In this document: positions 28,179 through 37,926 of the stretch, in pieces | How the letters are laid out: each line of letters starts with the position of its first letter | Numbering within the stretch: position 1 is the first letter of the stretch | Assembly (NCBI GenBank): GCA_964424805.1 | Contig: CAYRKH010000010.1 | Span: forward strand, 12,641 to 76,640 | Direction: 5' to 3' | Source: IDS-8 sp964424805 | GTDB taxonomy: Bacteria; Pseudomonadota; Gammaproteobacteria; Steroidobacterales; Woeseiaceae | Length of the DNA stretch: 64,000 nt | Made by a program: the position numbers and the translations under genes | Notes under the pieces: model-generated | Databases searched by the model: none | The model's input: only the letters and a program-made list of their open reading frames with translations | Told to the model about the DNA's origin: nothing

Positions 28179-28234
28179 CGCCGTGGGAGCCGCGCACGAT
28201 GGGCGTTCCGCCATCGTCGTCGAACAAGCTGCTG

Positions 28235-28307
28235 CTGTAGGAGCGCGCAGTGCGCGCGATGCCTGCGGCAGCAACCGTGCTATCGCGCGCAATGCGCGCT
28301 CCTACAG
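28235..28307. repeat. REP-like inverted pair
   Basis: CTGTAGGAGCGCGCAGTGCG from 28235 pairs with its inverted partner ending CGCGCTCCTACAG at 28307. The loop is about 20 bases. It lies 56 bases beyond the PLP-enzyme stop and 54 bases before the tRNA promoter, and may separate the two transcripts. Confidence 0.92.
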
Positions 28308-28360
28308 GTGCTTCCGCCAACCGCTATTCATTTTCCCGTTCCTCCGGGGAGGTTCGCTGC

Positions 28361-28366
28361 TAGAAT
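28361..28366 (+). promoter_or_regulatory. Probable -10 element of the tRNA-Gly promoter
   Basis: TAGAAT lies 13 bases before the first base of the tRNA, leaving room for a start near 28373. The following bases (ACCGGCGCCGC) are a GC-rich discriminator, as in growth-rate-controlled stable RNA promoters. The -35 region is weak. Confidence 0.5.
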
Positions 28367-28379
28367 ACCGGCGCCGCTT

Positions 28380-28453
28380 GCGGGTGTAGTTCAATGGTAG
28401 AACATTAGCTTCCCAAGCTAAGAATGAGGGTTCGATTCCCTTCACCCGCTCCA
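28380..28453 (+). tRNA. glyT-like: tRNA-Gly(CCC)
   Basis: 74 bases including the encoded CCA. The acceptor stem GCGGGTG pairs with CACCCGC, followed by discriminator T and CCA (28451-28453). The D arm contains TAGTTCAATGGTAGA. The anticodon stem TTAGC/GCTAA closes the loop TTCCCAA, giving anticodon CCC, which reads GGG. The T arm is GAGGG-TTCGATT-CCCTT. All parts fit a standard bacterial glycine tRNA. No neighbouring tRNA follows. Confidence 0.97.
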
Positions 28454-28514
28454 GCTCCGCTCGACGCCGCCGAACCTTCCAGGCGGCGCCCGCACCGGGC
28501 CTGCCGCGCCGGCT

Positions 28515-29819
28515 CTAGCGGAATGCCGGTGGTTTCGCGGCGTCCGGGTCGAGGTAGCGGTCCCGCAGGAGTGTCTGGCGGCTCACCATCTCGATCGGCT
28601 CGCCGCCGATGTAGACCTGCTCCGGGAAGCTCGTGAGCTCCAGCGGGTCGGCCGGCCAGATGACGAGGTCGGCCCGCTTGCCCGGCTCGAGGCTGCCGAT
28701 GTCGCCATCTACCCCGTAGATCCGGGCCGGCGCGAGGGTGATCGCCGCCAGCGCGTCTTCCCGGGCGAGGCCGTTGGCCACCGCGATACCCGCCGACTGC
28801 GTAATGTTGCGCGCGTTGTGGTTCTGTGCGGCGCCGTTGGCGCCGATCGCGAAGCGCACGCCGGCGTCGGCCAGGACTGAGGCGGCGTCGAGGCGCGCGT
28901 TGAGGTGGTCGAAGTCGCGTGGCAGGTTGCCCAGCGCGTCGAGCACGACCGGTACCCCGGCCTCCGCCAGCTCATCGGCCATCATCCAGGCTTCCGCGCC
29001 GCCGAGCACGACCAGGCGGATGCCGTAGTCCGCCGCAAGCTCGAGAACCGTGGCAATGTCGTTTGCACGATTGACGCGGACGAGCAGGGGGCGCGTGCCA
29101 TCGAGCACGGTGCGCAGCGTTTCGAGGTCAGCCTGGCTCAGCGAATACCGACGGGTGTTGCCCTGCTGGTAGGCCGGCACGTTGCGGGCATAGTCGCGGG
29201 CGTCGTCGAGGGCGGTGCGGAGCACCATCAACGCCGCGGCGCGCGAGCCGGCCGCGAGGTAACTGCCCGTTTCGCCGAGGTTGGCGAGGACAGCCACCCC
29301 GCGCTCGATGAGGAAGTCGCGGCCGTCGCCCAGGTTCACCACGGAGGCGAGGCCGGAAAATACCTTGCTCAGGTTGCCGAACTCGTCGGGCCAGCTCGGT
29401 TCCGGCGCAATCAGCGCATGAGTGATGCCTTCGATGCGATTCGTCGCCACCAGCGTCGACCGCGGGTTGTACGCGCTCGCCACGTCGAAGCTCGCGGAAA
29501 AGCGATCGCCGCGCTGGACGTAGTCGACGGTACCCTCGACGGCACTCACCTCGACCAGCCCGATCTGTCCCATGGGCGTGAAGAGGCCCGGCGTCACGAT
29601 CTTTCCGGCGGCGTCGACCCGGGTCGCGCCGGCGGGGATCTCCACCCCGGTGCCGACCGCGACGATGCGCCCGTTCTCGATCACGACGGTTCCGTTCTCG
29701 ATCGTGCCGGCGGGTCCGACGGTGTGCACGGTGGCGCCTGTGATCGCGGTAACTTCGGCGAGCACGACCGCCGGTACGAGCGCGGCCAGGGCGGCCGCAA
29801 AGAGCATGCAACGCCTCAT
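28515..29819 (-). CDS. Exported amidohydrolase-like protein lacking the HxH metal motif
   Basis: 434 residues from the ATG at 29819, which overlaps the TGA of the upstream amidohydrolase gene (ATGA), so the two are coupled. A signal peptide (about 1-21, ending VVLA) is followed by the small beta-sandwich (ITGATVHTVG...IENGRIVAVG) and the barrel. Where active relatives read PGLIDxHxH, this protein reads PGLFTPMGQ (77-85), so the two first-strand histidines are absent. The C-terminal GSLEPGKRADLVIWPADPLE is intact. I infer a structural or non-catalytic partner of the neighbouring enzyme, or altered metal chemistry. Confidence 0.88.
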   Translation of the reverse strand: MRRCMLFAAALAALVPAVVLAEVTAITGATVHTVGPAGTIENGTVVIENGRIVAVGTGVEIPAGATRVDAAGKIVTPGLFTPMGQIGLVEVSAVEGTVDYVQRGDRFSASFDVASAYNPRSTLVATNRIEGITHALIAPEPSWPDEFGNLSKVFSGLASVVNLGDGRDFLIERGVAVLANLGETGSYLAAGSRAAALMVLRTALDDARDYARNVPAYQQGNTRRYSLSQADLETLRTVLDGTRPLLVRVNRANDIATVLELAADYGIRLVVLGGAEAWMMADELAEAGVPVVLDALGNLPRDFDHLNARLDAASVLADAGVRFAIGANGAAQNHNARNITQSAGIAVANGLAREDALAAITLAPARIYGVDGDIGSLEPGKRADLVIWPADPLELTSFPEQVYIGGEPIEMVSRQTLLRDRYLDPDAAKPPAFR

Positions 29820-31183
29820 TGCGCACCTCCGGTCAGGGTCGACGTGCCGAGCATGAAATCGGTCTCCGGGTTGACCGCCGGGTTGCCGCGCTCGAAGACG
29901 AGCGCGCCGTCGATGTACACGCGGGTCACCCGGCTGTAGACGCTGAACGGGTTTCCGTCCCACACCGCAATATCGGCCATCTTACCCTGCTCGAGCGTGC
30001 CGACGTTCCCGGCGATGCCCAGGGCCTTCGCCGGGTTGCTGGTAATCCAGCGGATCGCCTCTTCGGGCGGGATCTCGACGCCGGCGCGCGCGGCCGCACC
30101 GATGATCTTCGCCGTTTCCTGGTTCAGGCGCTGGATGCCGTACTCGTCGTCCGAGTGCACGATCGCGCAGGCCCCGGCGTCGTGGACCAGCGCCGCGTTT
30201 TCGCGGATACCGTCAAAGGCTTCCATCTTGAAGCCCCACCAGTCGGCCCAGACGGCGGCGCAGATGCCGTTTGCCGCCAGCAGGTCGGGAATCTTGTAGG
30301 CCTCGACCGCGTGGTGGAAAGCCGCGATCTCGTAGTCGAACTCCTGCGCGATGTCGATCATGATCGCCATCTCGTCGGCGCGGTAGCAGTGGTTGTGCAC
30401 GAGGATTTCACCCTTCAGCACTCCCGCGAGGGTTTCGAGCTTCAGGTCGCGCGTAGGCTTCTCGCCCTCGCCGTTTTCGCCCGACTCCATTTTTTCGAGG
30501 TAATCCGCCGCCGCGATCCAGGCCGCGCGATAGCCCGCGACGTTGCCCATGCGGGTCGATGGCGCCTGGCTGCGACTGCCGTATACCCGCTTCGGGTTTT
30601 CACCGCAGGCCATCTTCAGTCCGTACGGCGCGCCCGGGAACTTCATGCTCTGCACGGTGCGGCCGGGTACGTTCTTGAGCGTGACGCTGCGGCCGCCGAA
30701 CAGGTTGGCAGAGCCGGGCAGGATCTGCAGCGACGTGATGCCGCCGGCGAGCGCGGTGACGAAGCCGGGGTCCTGCGGCCAGACGCTGTGTTCGGCCCAA
30801 ACCTCGGCCGTATTCGGCGAGGAGATTTCATTGCCGTCGGCGTGCGCGGCAACGGAAGGGGAGGGGTAGACGCCGAGATGCGAATGGACGTCGATGATGC
30901 CCGGGGTAATCCACAGGCCGCTGGCGTCGACGGTCGCGGCGCCACGGGCTTTCAGGCTGGTGCCCACCGCCGCGATCTTGCCGTCGCGGATCAGCAGGTC
31001 GGCGCCGTCGAGACGTGCGCCGGTGCCGGTGAGAATCGTCGCGCCCTGGAACAGGACCGTTTCCGAGGGGAGCGGTGTATAGCGGCTGGCAAACGGTGCC
31101 GGTTGCTCCCCTGGTTTATCGTCCGCTCCGCCGCAGCCGAAAAGCACAAGGCAGGTGAGGACCATCAGCGTGGTCTTGTTCAT
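29816..31183 (-). CDS. Exported amidohydrolase, lipoprotein
   Basis: 455 residues. The N-terminus MNKTTLMVLTCLVLFGC is a lipoprotein signal with lipobox LFGC (Cys17). The amidohydrolase fold has the metal motif PGIIDVHSH (His100, His102), VHNHCYRADEM in the barrel middle with further metal-site histidines, CAIVHSDDE for the last Asp region, and NPAKALGIAGNVGTLEQGKMADI at the end. It is related to imidazolonepropionase-like and prolidase-like amidohydrolases that act on cyclic amides or peptides. The substrate is unknown. It overlaps the downstream paralogue that has lost HxH, and the pair probably acts together in the periplasm. Confidence 0.9.
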   Translation of the reverse strand: MNKTTLMVLTCLVLFGCGGADDKPGEQPAPFASRYTPLPSETVLFQGATILTGTGARLDGADLLIRDGKIAAVGTSLKARGAATVDASGLWITPGIIDVHSHLGVYPSPSVAAHADGNEISSPNTAEVWAEHSVWPQDPGFVTALAGGITSLQILPGSANLFGGRSVTLKNVPGRTVQSMKFPGAPYGLKMACGENPKRVYGSRSQAPSTRMGNVAGYRAAWIAAADYLEKMESGENGEGEKPTRDLKLETLAGVLKGEILVHNHCYRADEMAIMIDIAQEFDYEIAAFHHAVEAYKIPDLLAANGICAAVWADWWGFKMEAFDGIRENAALVHDAGACAIVHSDDEYGIQRLNQETAKIIGAAARAGVEIPPEEAIRWITSNPAKALGIAGNVGTLEQGKMADIAVWDGNPFSVYSRVTRVYIDGALVFERGNPAVNPETDFMLGTSTLTGGAQ

Positions 31184-31299
31184 GCTCCCCTCCGGGTATT
31201 TGCCTGCGCGCACTATACAGGCTGGGCGCATAATCGAAAAACCCGCGGCTGTCGCAATGCAGGTATTATCCGCGGGGTCTTATCTGCAGGGGAATATCC

Positions 31300-31644
31300 A
31301 TGGCGCACGAGGAACAGCAAGATCCCGCCGGCCGCGAGGAAGACGCGCAGGATGCCGGGTACGGCGCCGTTGAGCGCGACGCCATCGAAAAAAACCTGAA
31401 ATCGCGGTCGACCTGGCTGCGCCTGCTGTTCATGATTGTCCTGGGATTCGCCTACGGAATCTCCCGGGTCGTGGTAGGCGCCGTAGTCGTCCTGCAGTTC
31501 CTGATCGTGCTGTTCACGGGGGAGACCAATGCACGCCTGCAGCATTTCGGCAGGTCGCTGTCGACCTACACTTACCAGATCCTGCTCTATCTCACCTATA
31601 ACGCTGAAGAGCGTCCGTTTCCGTTCGATCTCGACTGGCCCTGA
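31300..31644 (+). CDS. DUF4389 domain-containing membrane protein
   Basis: 114 residues. An acidic N-terminal tail (1-30) is followed by the DUF4389 core: a hydrophobic hairpin (about 40-72, LRLLFMIVLGFAYGISR) and the conserved LFTGETNARLQHFGRSLSTYTYQILLYLTYNAEERPFPF. It should sit in the inner membrane. No function is established for the family, although members are common in gammaproteobacteria. It is divergent from the amidohydrolase pair, with 116 bp between them. Confidence 0.88.
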   Translation: MAHEEQQDPAGREEDAQDAGYGAVERDAIEKNLKSRSTWLRLLFMIVLGFAYGISRVVVGAVVVLQFLIVLFTGETNARLQHFGRSLSTYTYQILLYLTYNAEERPFPFDLDWP

Positions 31645-31693
31645 CCGATGCGAACCGGTGAGGTTTAGGGGCTGGCCGTAAGGCGCTGCGGGG

Positions 31694-32125
31694 ATGAGCG
31701 TGGAGCTGTTGCGAGACAACTGGGCCCTCGCCATTGCCGCCGCCATCGTGCTGGTAATCCTGCTGCTGGCGCTGGTGCGCGCGCTCGCCGCTTCCGCGCC
31801 GGCGCGATTGCGGCAGGCCAGCCAAAAACTCGCCGCAGAACGTCGCCGGCGGCGCAAGGCGGAAGCTGCCGTGTTGCGCGCCGAGCGCCGCTTAACCGCG
31901 CTGAAGGCACGTTCGCAAACAGTGAAGCCGCGGGTGCTGCAGGAAGCGACGGGCAAAGCCGCCGACGCGGAAGCCCTCGCCCGCATATCACGCGACAACG
32001 TGCTCATCGCGGAGCAGCGCCTGCGGCAGGTTATCGTCGAGGAGTTTACGCCCGCAAAGCAGGCGCGGCTGCGGGCGAAGTACCTGCCGGAGTCGCCGCC
32101 CGACAAGCGACCGTTCTCATTTTAA
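31694..32125 (+). CDS. Hypothetical single-pass membrane protein with coiled coil
   Basis: 143 residues. One membrane helix (about 10-32, LAIAAAIVLVILLLALVRAL) is followed by a strongly basic, Ala/Arg/Glu-rich helix (35-110) that would form a coiled coil on the cytoplasmic side. The C-terminus (LRAKYLPESPPDKRPFSF) is less helical. I recognise no family. The composition is common in gammaproteobacterial proteins of unknown function near envelope genes. It lies 49 bp after the DUF4389 gene and may be co-transcribed. Confidence 0.75.
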   Translation: MSVELLRDNWALAIAAAIVLVILLLALVRALAASAPARLRQASQKLAAERRRRRKAEAAVLRAERRLTALKARSQTVKPRVLQEATGKAADAEALARISRDNVLIAEQRLRQVIVEEFTPAKQARLRAKYLPESPPDKRPFSF

Positions 32126-32238
32126 ACGGCGATGGCACGGCCTGTGCCACAATGCACGACTGACGAGCATGCCGGGACAGTAAAAGATGACGGCCGTATT
32201 CCATTCTTTCCTCGCCGGCGCGGCGACGCTGCGGGGCA

Positions 32239-33030
32239 ATGCCCAGCCGGTTCTTTGCTGAGCTATACCGGCGCAACGCGTTACTGACGCTCGTCGGATG
32301 GCTGCATGTCGTCGCGCTGCTGGCGACGCTCGTTGGTTTCGCAACGGACGAGCGGACGGTCATGGGCCTCAACACCTGGGTAAAGCCCATGAAGTTCATG
32401 GTGTCCACGGCCGTGTTCCTGTGGACGATCGCGTGGTTCACGCGCTACGTGCGGCGGCCGCGCTGGGCGATGAAAACGGTGAGTATCGTGATCGCGGTTG
32501 CCATGGTGATCGAGAGCGCCTGCATCCTGCTGCAGGCGGCACGCGGCACCCGGTCGCACTTCAACTTCACGACCGATTTCGACGCTGCCATCTTCCAGGC
32601 GATGGGCGTGATGATCGGCATCAACCTGCTGATGGTCGTGGTCGTACTGTTCCTGTTCAGCAAGCCGACCGTTCGGCTCGCACCGGCGTACCTGCTCGGC
32701 ATTCGCGCCGGCCTCGTGCTTTTCCTGGCTGGCGGCGCGATCGGCGGGTACATGATCGTCTACGGTGCCCACACGATCGGCGCGCCGGACGGGGGGCCGG
32801 GCCTGCCGCTGCTGAACTGGAGCACCAGCGCCGGCGACCTGCGGATCGCGCACGGCGTCGCCCTGCACGCGCTGCAGCTGCTGCCGCTGGCGGGCTTCGG
32901 CCTGAGCCGCTGGCGGCGCGTCCCCGGCAAGCTGCCGAAGCTGGTCCTGATGGCCGGTGCCGCCGCGGCGTACACAGCGCTGGTCTACGCGCTGTTGCGC
33001 CAGGCGCTCGCGGGCCAGCCGCTCATTTGA
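32239..33030 (+). CDS. Hypothetical seven-helix membrane protein
   Basis: 263 residues with about seven hydrophobic segments: 14-35, 52-70, 80-98, 120-142, 155-178, 205-225 and 236-256. The N-terminal loop carries VMGLNTWVKPMKFMVS, a pattern seen in uncharacterised membrane proteins of many aerobic bacteria. There is a His in IAHGVALHALQLLPL near helix 6 that could bind a metal or heme, but this is speculation. No catalytic motif is visible. The gene converges with the M19 dipeptidase, only six bases apart. Confidence 0.8.
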   Translation: MPSRFFAELYRRNALLTLVGWLHVVALLATLVGFATDERTVMGLNTWVKPMKFMVSTAVFLWTIAWFTRYVRRPRWAMKTVSIVIAVAMVIESACILLQAARGTRSHFNFTTDFDAAIFQAMGVMIGINLLMVVVVLFLFSKPTVRLAPAYLLGIRAGLVLFLAGGAIGGYMIVYGAHTIGAPDGGPGLPLLNWSTSAGDLRIAHGVALHALQLLPLAGFGLSRWRRVPGKLPKLVLMAGAAAAYTALVYALLRQALAGQPLI

Positions 33031-33036
33031 CGGGAA

Positions 33037-34299
<1,263 letters not shown>

Positions 34300-34394
34300 G
34301 GAGCTCCCCCCGGAACAAAAACGCGCAGTATACGGCATCGTTCGCGCGCTAGAATCCGGGACGGGGGAGCATGCCCTCGCAACGGGTGCCCGCC

Positions 34395-34505
34395 ATGAAC
34401 CTGCTGGCCCTGATCGTGATCTTCCTGGCCATCGCGATTGCCGTCGCGATCGCCTATATCGCCTGGGAAATTACCTCCGGCGACCCGCGCGACGGCCCGC
34501 CCTGA
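34395..34505 (+). CDS. Possible small membrane protein (36 residues)
   Basis: A short frame from the ATG at 34395 encodes MNLLALIVIFLAIAIAVAIA then YIAWEITSGDPRDGPP: a single strongly hydrophobic helix with a short polar tail, the typical look of a bacterial small membrane protein. An in-frame ATG at 34371 directly follows a GGGGGAG run, too close to serve as its ribosome site. It sits between two minus-strand genes that transcribe away from and toward it. The composition is non-random, but without comparison this remains tentative. Confidence 0.4.
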   Translation: MNLLALIVIFLAIAIAVAIAYIAWEITSGDPRDGPP

Positions 34506-34520
34506 GGTGCCGGAAGCCGG

Positions 34521-36263
34521 CTACTGCCGGTTGGCGGGTCGCCGCGAGCCCGAGGACGAGGCTTCCCGCCGGGGCGCCGCCTGACTCGCGCGCGCCGGCG
34601 CGCGCTGGCTCGAGGCCGATGGACGGCTGGCGCGGGGCGCCGGAGTGGCGCGCGGCGCGCTCGACCGGGGAGCGCTGATACGTGGCGACGGAGCAGGGGC
34701 ACGCTGCTGCACGGCGCGCGGGGCGGGCGCTGTGCGCGGGGCCTGGGCGGCGCGCGGCGCGGGCGCTGTGCGGAGGGTCGGAGCGGCGCGGGGTGCCGGC
34801 GCGGCGCTTGGGGCCGGAGCGGCGCGCGGTGCCTGCTCGACCCGGCGCTCTGGACTCACGCGGTTGGCGGGGCTCGTGGCCCGCTCCTGGATCGAGGGTC
34901 GCGCCGAGCGATCGACGGAGGGCCGCTCGACCTGGACGCGCGGCCCGCTGCGCGTCACGCGCTCCGCGGCCTCCCTTCCGGTGCGCGGCACGACCTGCCC
35001 GGTGTTTTGCTCCGGCCGTGGGCGGAAGCGAATCGCGCGGTCCTCGCCCGCGTCTCTCCGGATGACATCGGCCCCCTCGCGCGCGCGAAACCGTATCGCG
35101 GCATCGCCGCCCTGGCGCTGCCCGGCAGCGCGGCTGCTCCTGTCCTGCCGTATGCCGTCGTTCGACCGCGAGCCTGCGAAGCGGGCTCCCGCGCTGGTGC
35201 CCCGGGTGGCGGCCGCATTGCCGCGGAGCCGGGGCCGGACGTCGCGCGGATTGCGGTAGCCCTCCTGCGAATGCGCTCGCCGGCGATCGGAGTAATAGCT
35301 GTCGCGATGGCGATAGCGGTCGATCAGCGCGCCGCTGTGGCGGCGCGGACGCCAGAAGTCGCCGTCGCGCTCGTGATGCGGCGGGCGGTGCGCGTGGCGG
35401 TCCACGTAGTACCGGTTGTAGATGCGGATGCTGGGGTTCCGGTACCAGTGTCCGTAGTAGTGGCGGCCGTAGTAGGGGTGGCCGCGATAGCTGTGGTGAA
35501 AGACGTGCAGGTGGTCGGTGAACCAGCCGATCCGGAACGCCGTCGTCACGCCCCAGAAGTAGCCGGAAGTAAATGAATAGCCGTACGGGTACGGATAGTA
35601 GTAGACCGGGTAGGGCTGCGGGTAATAATGGTATACCGGCCGCGTCTGGTACACGACGACCCGCTCGGGCTCGTAGTAGGGCACGTAGATCACGTCCTCC
35701 CGCACCGGCGCGATCTGGATAACGCCCTCGTCGCGGGTGACGGTCTGCCGGTCGTCGCTCTTGAGGTTGCCGGCGGCATAGGCGCGGTCGCGGAACGCCT
35801 CGATGGCGGCGACGACGTCCGCCTGCTGGCGAACGACGGCTTCGCCGAGCGCGTAGGTCCAGTCGAGATCCTCGTTCATCATCTCGATGATCTCGGGATA
35901 GTTGAGGAGGGCCACGACGGATTCGTCCCAGGCCGGGTCCGGCTCGAGGCTGTCGTCATCACCTACCTTGTCGAGAAACCGCGCGGCCTGCACGATCTGC
36001 AGCGGGTAGGCGGACGCCGGCAGCACGACCGCCAGCAGGTCGTCCGGGTAGAGTGCGATGGGCCCCACCAGCTCCTGCAGCTCTGCGTCGCCCAGCAGGG
36101 GAGCATCGTCCGCGAGGTCCTGCGACTCGGCCGCCTCGTCGAGCGCGGCGGCATCGAGCGGATTGCCGTCCTCGTCGACGGGCACCTGGGCCGAGACAAC
36201 CCCGGCCGACAGCAGCCCCGCTGCCACCAGGAACGCCCACCGACTGATTCGCTTTGTGCTCAT
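34521..36263 (-). CDS. DUF3300 domain-containing exported protein
   Basis: 580 residues with a signal peptide (1-26, ending VVSA). Residues about 60-215 are the DUF3300 domain (ELVGPIALYPDDLLAVVLPASAYPLQIVQAARFL, WDESVVALLNYPEIIEMMNEDLDWT). A Tyr/Pro/His-rich stretch (about 225-310) resembles a cell-wall or metal-binding linker. The last 150 residues are low-complexity Arg/Ala/Pro repeats (APAPRAAP pattern) with a high positive charge. DUF3300 proteins are secreted and of unknown function. The basic tail could bind the outer surface, lipopolysaccharide or nucleic acid, which is inference. Confidence 0.87.
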   Translation of the reverse strand: MSTKRISRWAFLVAAGLLSAGVVSAQVPVDEDGNPLDAAALDEAAESQDLADDAPLLGDAELQELVGPIALYPDDLLAVVLPASAYPLQIVQAARFLDKVGDDDSLEPDPAWDESVVALLNYPEIIEMMNEDLDWTYALGEAVVRQQADVVAAIEAFRDRAYAAGNLKSDDRQTVTRDEGVIQIAPVREDVIYVPYYEPERVVVYQTRPVYHYYPQPYPVYYYPYPYGYSFTSGYFWGVTTAFRIGWFTDHLHVFHHSYRGHPYYGRHYYGHWYRNPSIRIYNRYYVDRHAHRPPHHERDGDFWRPRRHSGALIDRYRHRDSYYSDRRRAHSQEGYRNPRDVRPRLRGNAAATRGTSAGARFAGSRSNDGIRQDRSSRAAGQRQGGDAAIRFRAREGADVIRRDAGEDRAIRFRPRPEQNTGQVVPRTGREAAERVTRSGPRVQVERPSVDRSARPSIQERATSPANRVSPERRVEQAPRAAPAPSAAPAPRAAPTLRTAPAPRAAQAPRTAPAPRAVQQRAPAPSPRISAPRSSAPRATPAPRASRPSASSQRAPARASQAAPRREASSSGSRRPANRQ

Positions 36264-36515
36264 GCAGACTCTCCCACCGAGCCATCCTGACACAAATCCT
36301 ACCCGCCGCAACCTGAACGGCCCCTTAAGGAGCCGGGCCTTCACAAGCCATTGAAGTGCGGGTAAAGAGTACGAAACAGACCGCAGCAGGGGACGCTTGT
36401 TCGGCCGATTTAGTTCTCGTTTCCGGCGTTTTGACGCGGCGATTCAAAAGCTCGCTTTTGGGAATGAAATGACCCGATTAAGCGCAGTTTAGCGGCTTTT
36501 TCCGGCCGTTTCCCG
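36264..36515. other. Intergenic region, 252 bp
   Basis: It is AT-richer than its surroundings. It holds a short perfect palindrome CAAAAGCTCGCTTTTG (36445-36460) without a U-run. It probably contains the promoter of the DUF3300 gene and the 3' end of the MFS transcript. No gene is seen. Confidence 0.4.
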
Positions 36516-37775
36516 TTACGACTCAGCGGGTTGCGCCGGTCCGACCCCCTTTGCGGCGCCGGCGCCGGCGTGGCTGTGGGTGTGGGCAGCGGTGAGGGCC
36601 TCGGTGAAGGCGATCTGTTCGTCCTCGGCGACGGGCGAGCGGCGGAGGCGGCGGACGAAGAGGTAGATCAGCATGGCGAAGTGGATGATGCCGGTGAAGG
36701 CGTAGAGGCCGTCGGCGCCCATTGCCTGCATCAACCCGGAGGCGAGGAGCGGCCCGATTACGGCGCCGATGCCATACATCAGCAGGAGGCCGCTGGAGAC
36801 GACGACAAACTCGTCCGCCGCGGCGTGATCGTTCGAATGCGCGACGGAGATGGAGTAGAGCGGGAACGCCGCGGCGCCCCAGAGGCCGCCGAGCAGGATC
36901 ATGGCTTGCGGTGTCAGGCGCTCGCCGAACACGAGGATGCAGGCGGATATCGCCACCCCGCACGCCGCGCACAGGGCCATGACGTAGCGCCGGTCGATGC
37001 GGTCGGACCACGCGCCGAGCGGCCACTGGCTCGCCGCCCCGCCGATGACGCCCGCCGTCATGAACCACGCCGTGAGCGTGACGTCCCGTGACAACGTCAT
37101 CGCGAACACCGGCGCCAGCGACCAGAACGAACCGTTCGCAAAACCCGCCGCGAGGCTGCCCAGCATGCCGGCCGGCGAGGTTCGGTACAGGCGGGGGACG
37201 TCGAGGGTCGCCGTCTCCACGGTTCGCGGCGACGGCGCGGTCGACAGCACCACCGGCAGCGCGGCCAGGGACACCAGTGCCGACGACAGCGCGAACAGGG
37301 TCATCAGCCCCGGGTCATCCAGCAGCATCAGCTGCTGGCCGAAGCCGAGCATGGTCATGTTGATCAGCGTATAGGCTGAAAATACCGAGCCCCGGTTGTC
37401 GTTGGTCGCGGTCTCGTTCAGCCAGCTTTCGATCACGACGTAGAGCACCGCGAAGCAGATTCCGCTGACGAACCGCAGGACGATCCAGGCCCACAGGTCG
37501 ATCCACGTGCCGTGGGCCAGCGGCGCCACCGAGGCCATCGCCGTCATTGCCGCGAACACGCGCACGTGCCCGACGCGCTGCACCAGCCGCGGCCCCCACC
37601 AGCAGCCGATCGCAAACCCGAGAAAATAGGTCGCGCCGAACACGCCGATCGCCACGTTGGAGAAACTCTCCAGCGTTGCGCGGACCGGCAGCAGGGTGCC
37701 CTGGAGGCCCTGGCCGACCAGCAAAATCGTGACTCCGGTCAGCAACGCGGAAATGGGCGTGATGGCACGAATCAT
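36516..37775 (-). CDS. MFS transporter (YcaD-like)
   Basis: 419 residues, twelve predicted helices in two bundles of six with a cytoplasmic loop near 195-215. The motif-A region reads GPRLVQRVGHVRV (65-77), a loose form of the MFS G-x-L-x-D-R-x-G-r-r signature. RFVSGICFAVLYVVIESWLNETATNDNRG is characteristic of the YcaD/YfkF branch of the major facilitator superfamily. The C-terminus has a His/Gly-rich tail (AAHTHSHAGAGAAKG) that might bind metal. It is an inner-membrane secondary transporter of unknown substrate. Confidence 0.9.
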   Translation of the reverse strand: MIRAITPISALLTGVTILLVGQGLQGTLLPVRATLESFSNVAIGVFGATYFLGFAIGCWWGPRLVQRVGHVRVFAAMTAMASVAPLAHGTWIDLWAWIVLRFVSGICFAVLYVVIESWLNETATNDNRGSVFSAYTLINMTMLGFGQQLMLLDDPGLMTLFALSSALVSLAALPVVLSTAPSPRTVETATLDVPRLYRTSPAGMLGSLAAGFANGSFWSLAPVFAMTLSRDVTLTAWFMTAGVIGGAASQWPLGAWSDRIDRRYVMALCAACGVAISACILVFGERLTPQAMILLGGLWGAAAFPLYSISVAHSNDHAAADEFVVVSSGLLLMYGIGAVIGPLLASGLMQAMGADGLYAFTGIIHFAMLIYLFVRRLRRSPVAEDEQIAFTEALTAAHTHSHAGAGAAKGVGPAQPAES

Positions 37776-37868
37776 GGGCAGGCGAACCGCGGCGGGGAAG
37801 CGGCGATTTATAGGTCATTTCACGGCCGGATGAAAGGCAAAAACCGGCAGTGCATCGCGATTGGCGTA

Positions 37869-37909
37869 AAAAAATTCCGGGGCCTCGCTTCTCACGACGC
37901 CGGGAGGCG
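37869..37909 (-). terminator. Candidate Rho-independent terminator after the MocR-type gene
   Basis: Read on the minus strand, a GCCTC/GAGGC stem (37905-37909 with 37883-37887) is followed by CCCCGGAA and a run of seven T (37875-37869). It lies 18-58 bases past the regulator stop at 37927 and would stop reading into the MFS gene. The stem is short. Confidence 0.45.
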
Positions 37910-37926
37910 TGCATGAGCAAGGCACG

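Noticed and set aside
28465..28488. Terminator hairpin after tRNA-Gly (CGCCGCC/GGCGGCG)
   Set aside because: The stem is good but has no T-run; such stems are common by chance in DNA this GC-rich.
36445..36460. Palindrome CAAAAGCTCGCTTTTG as operator or terminator
   Set aside because: The loop is too small for a terminator and no nearby promoter can be assigned; it may be chance.
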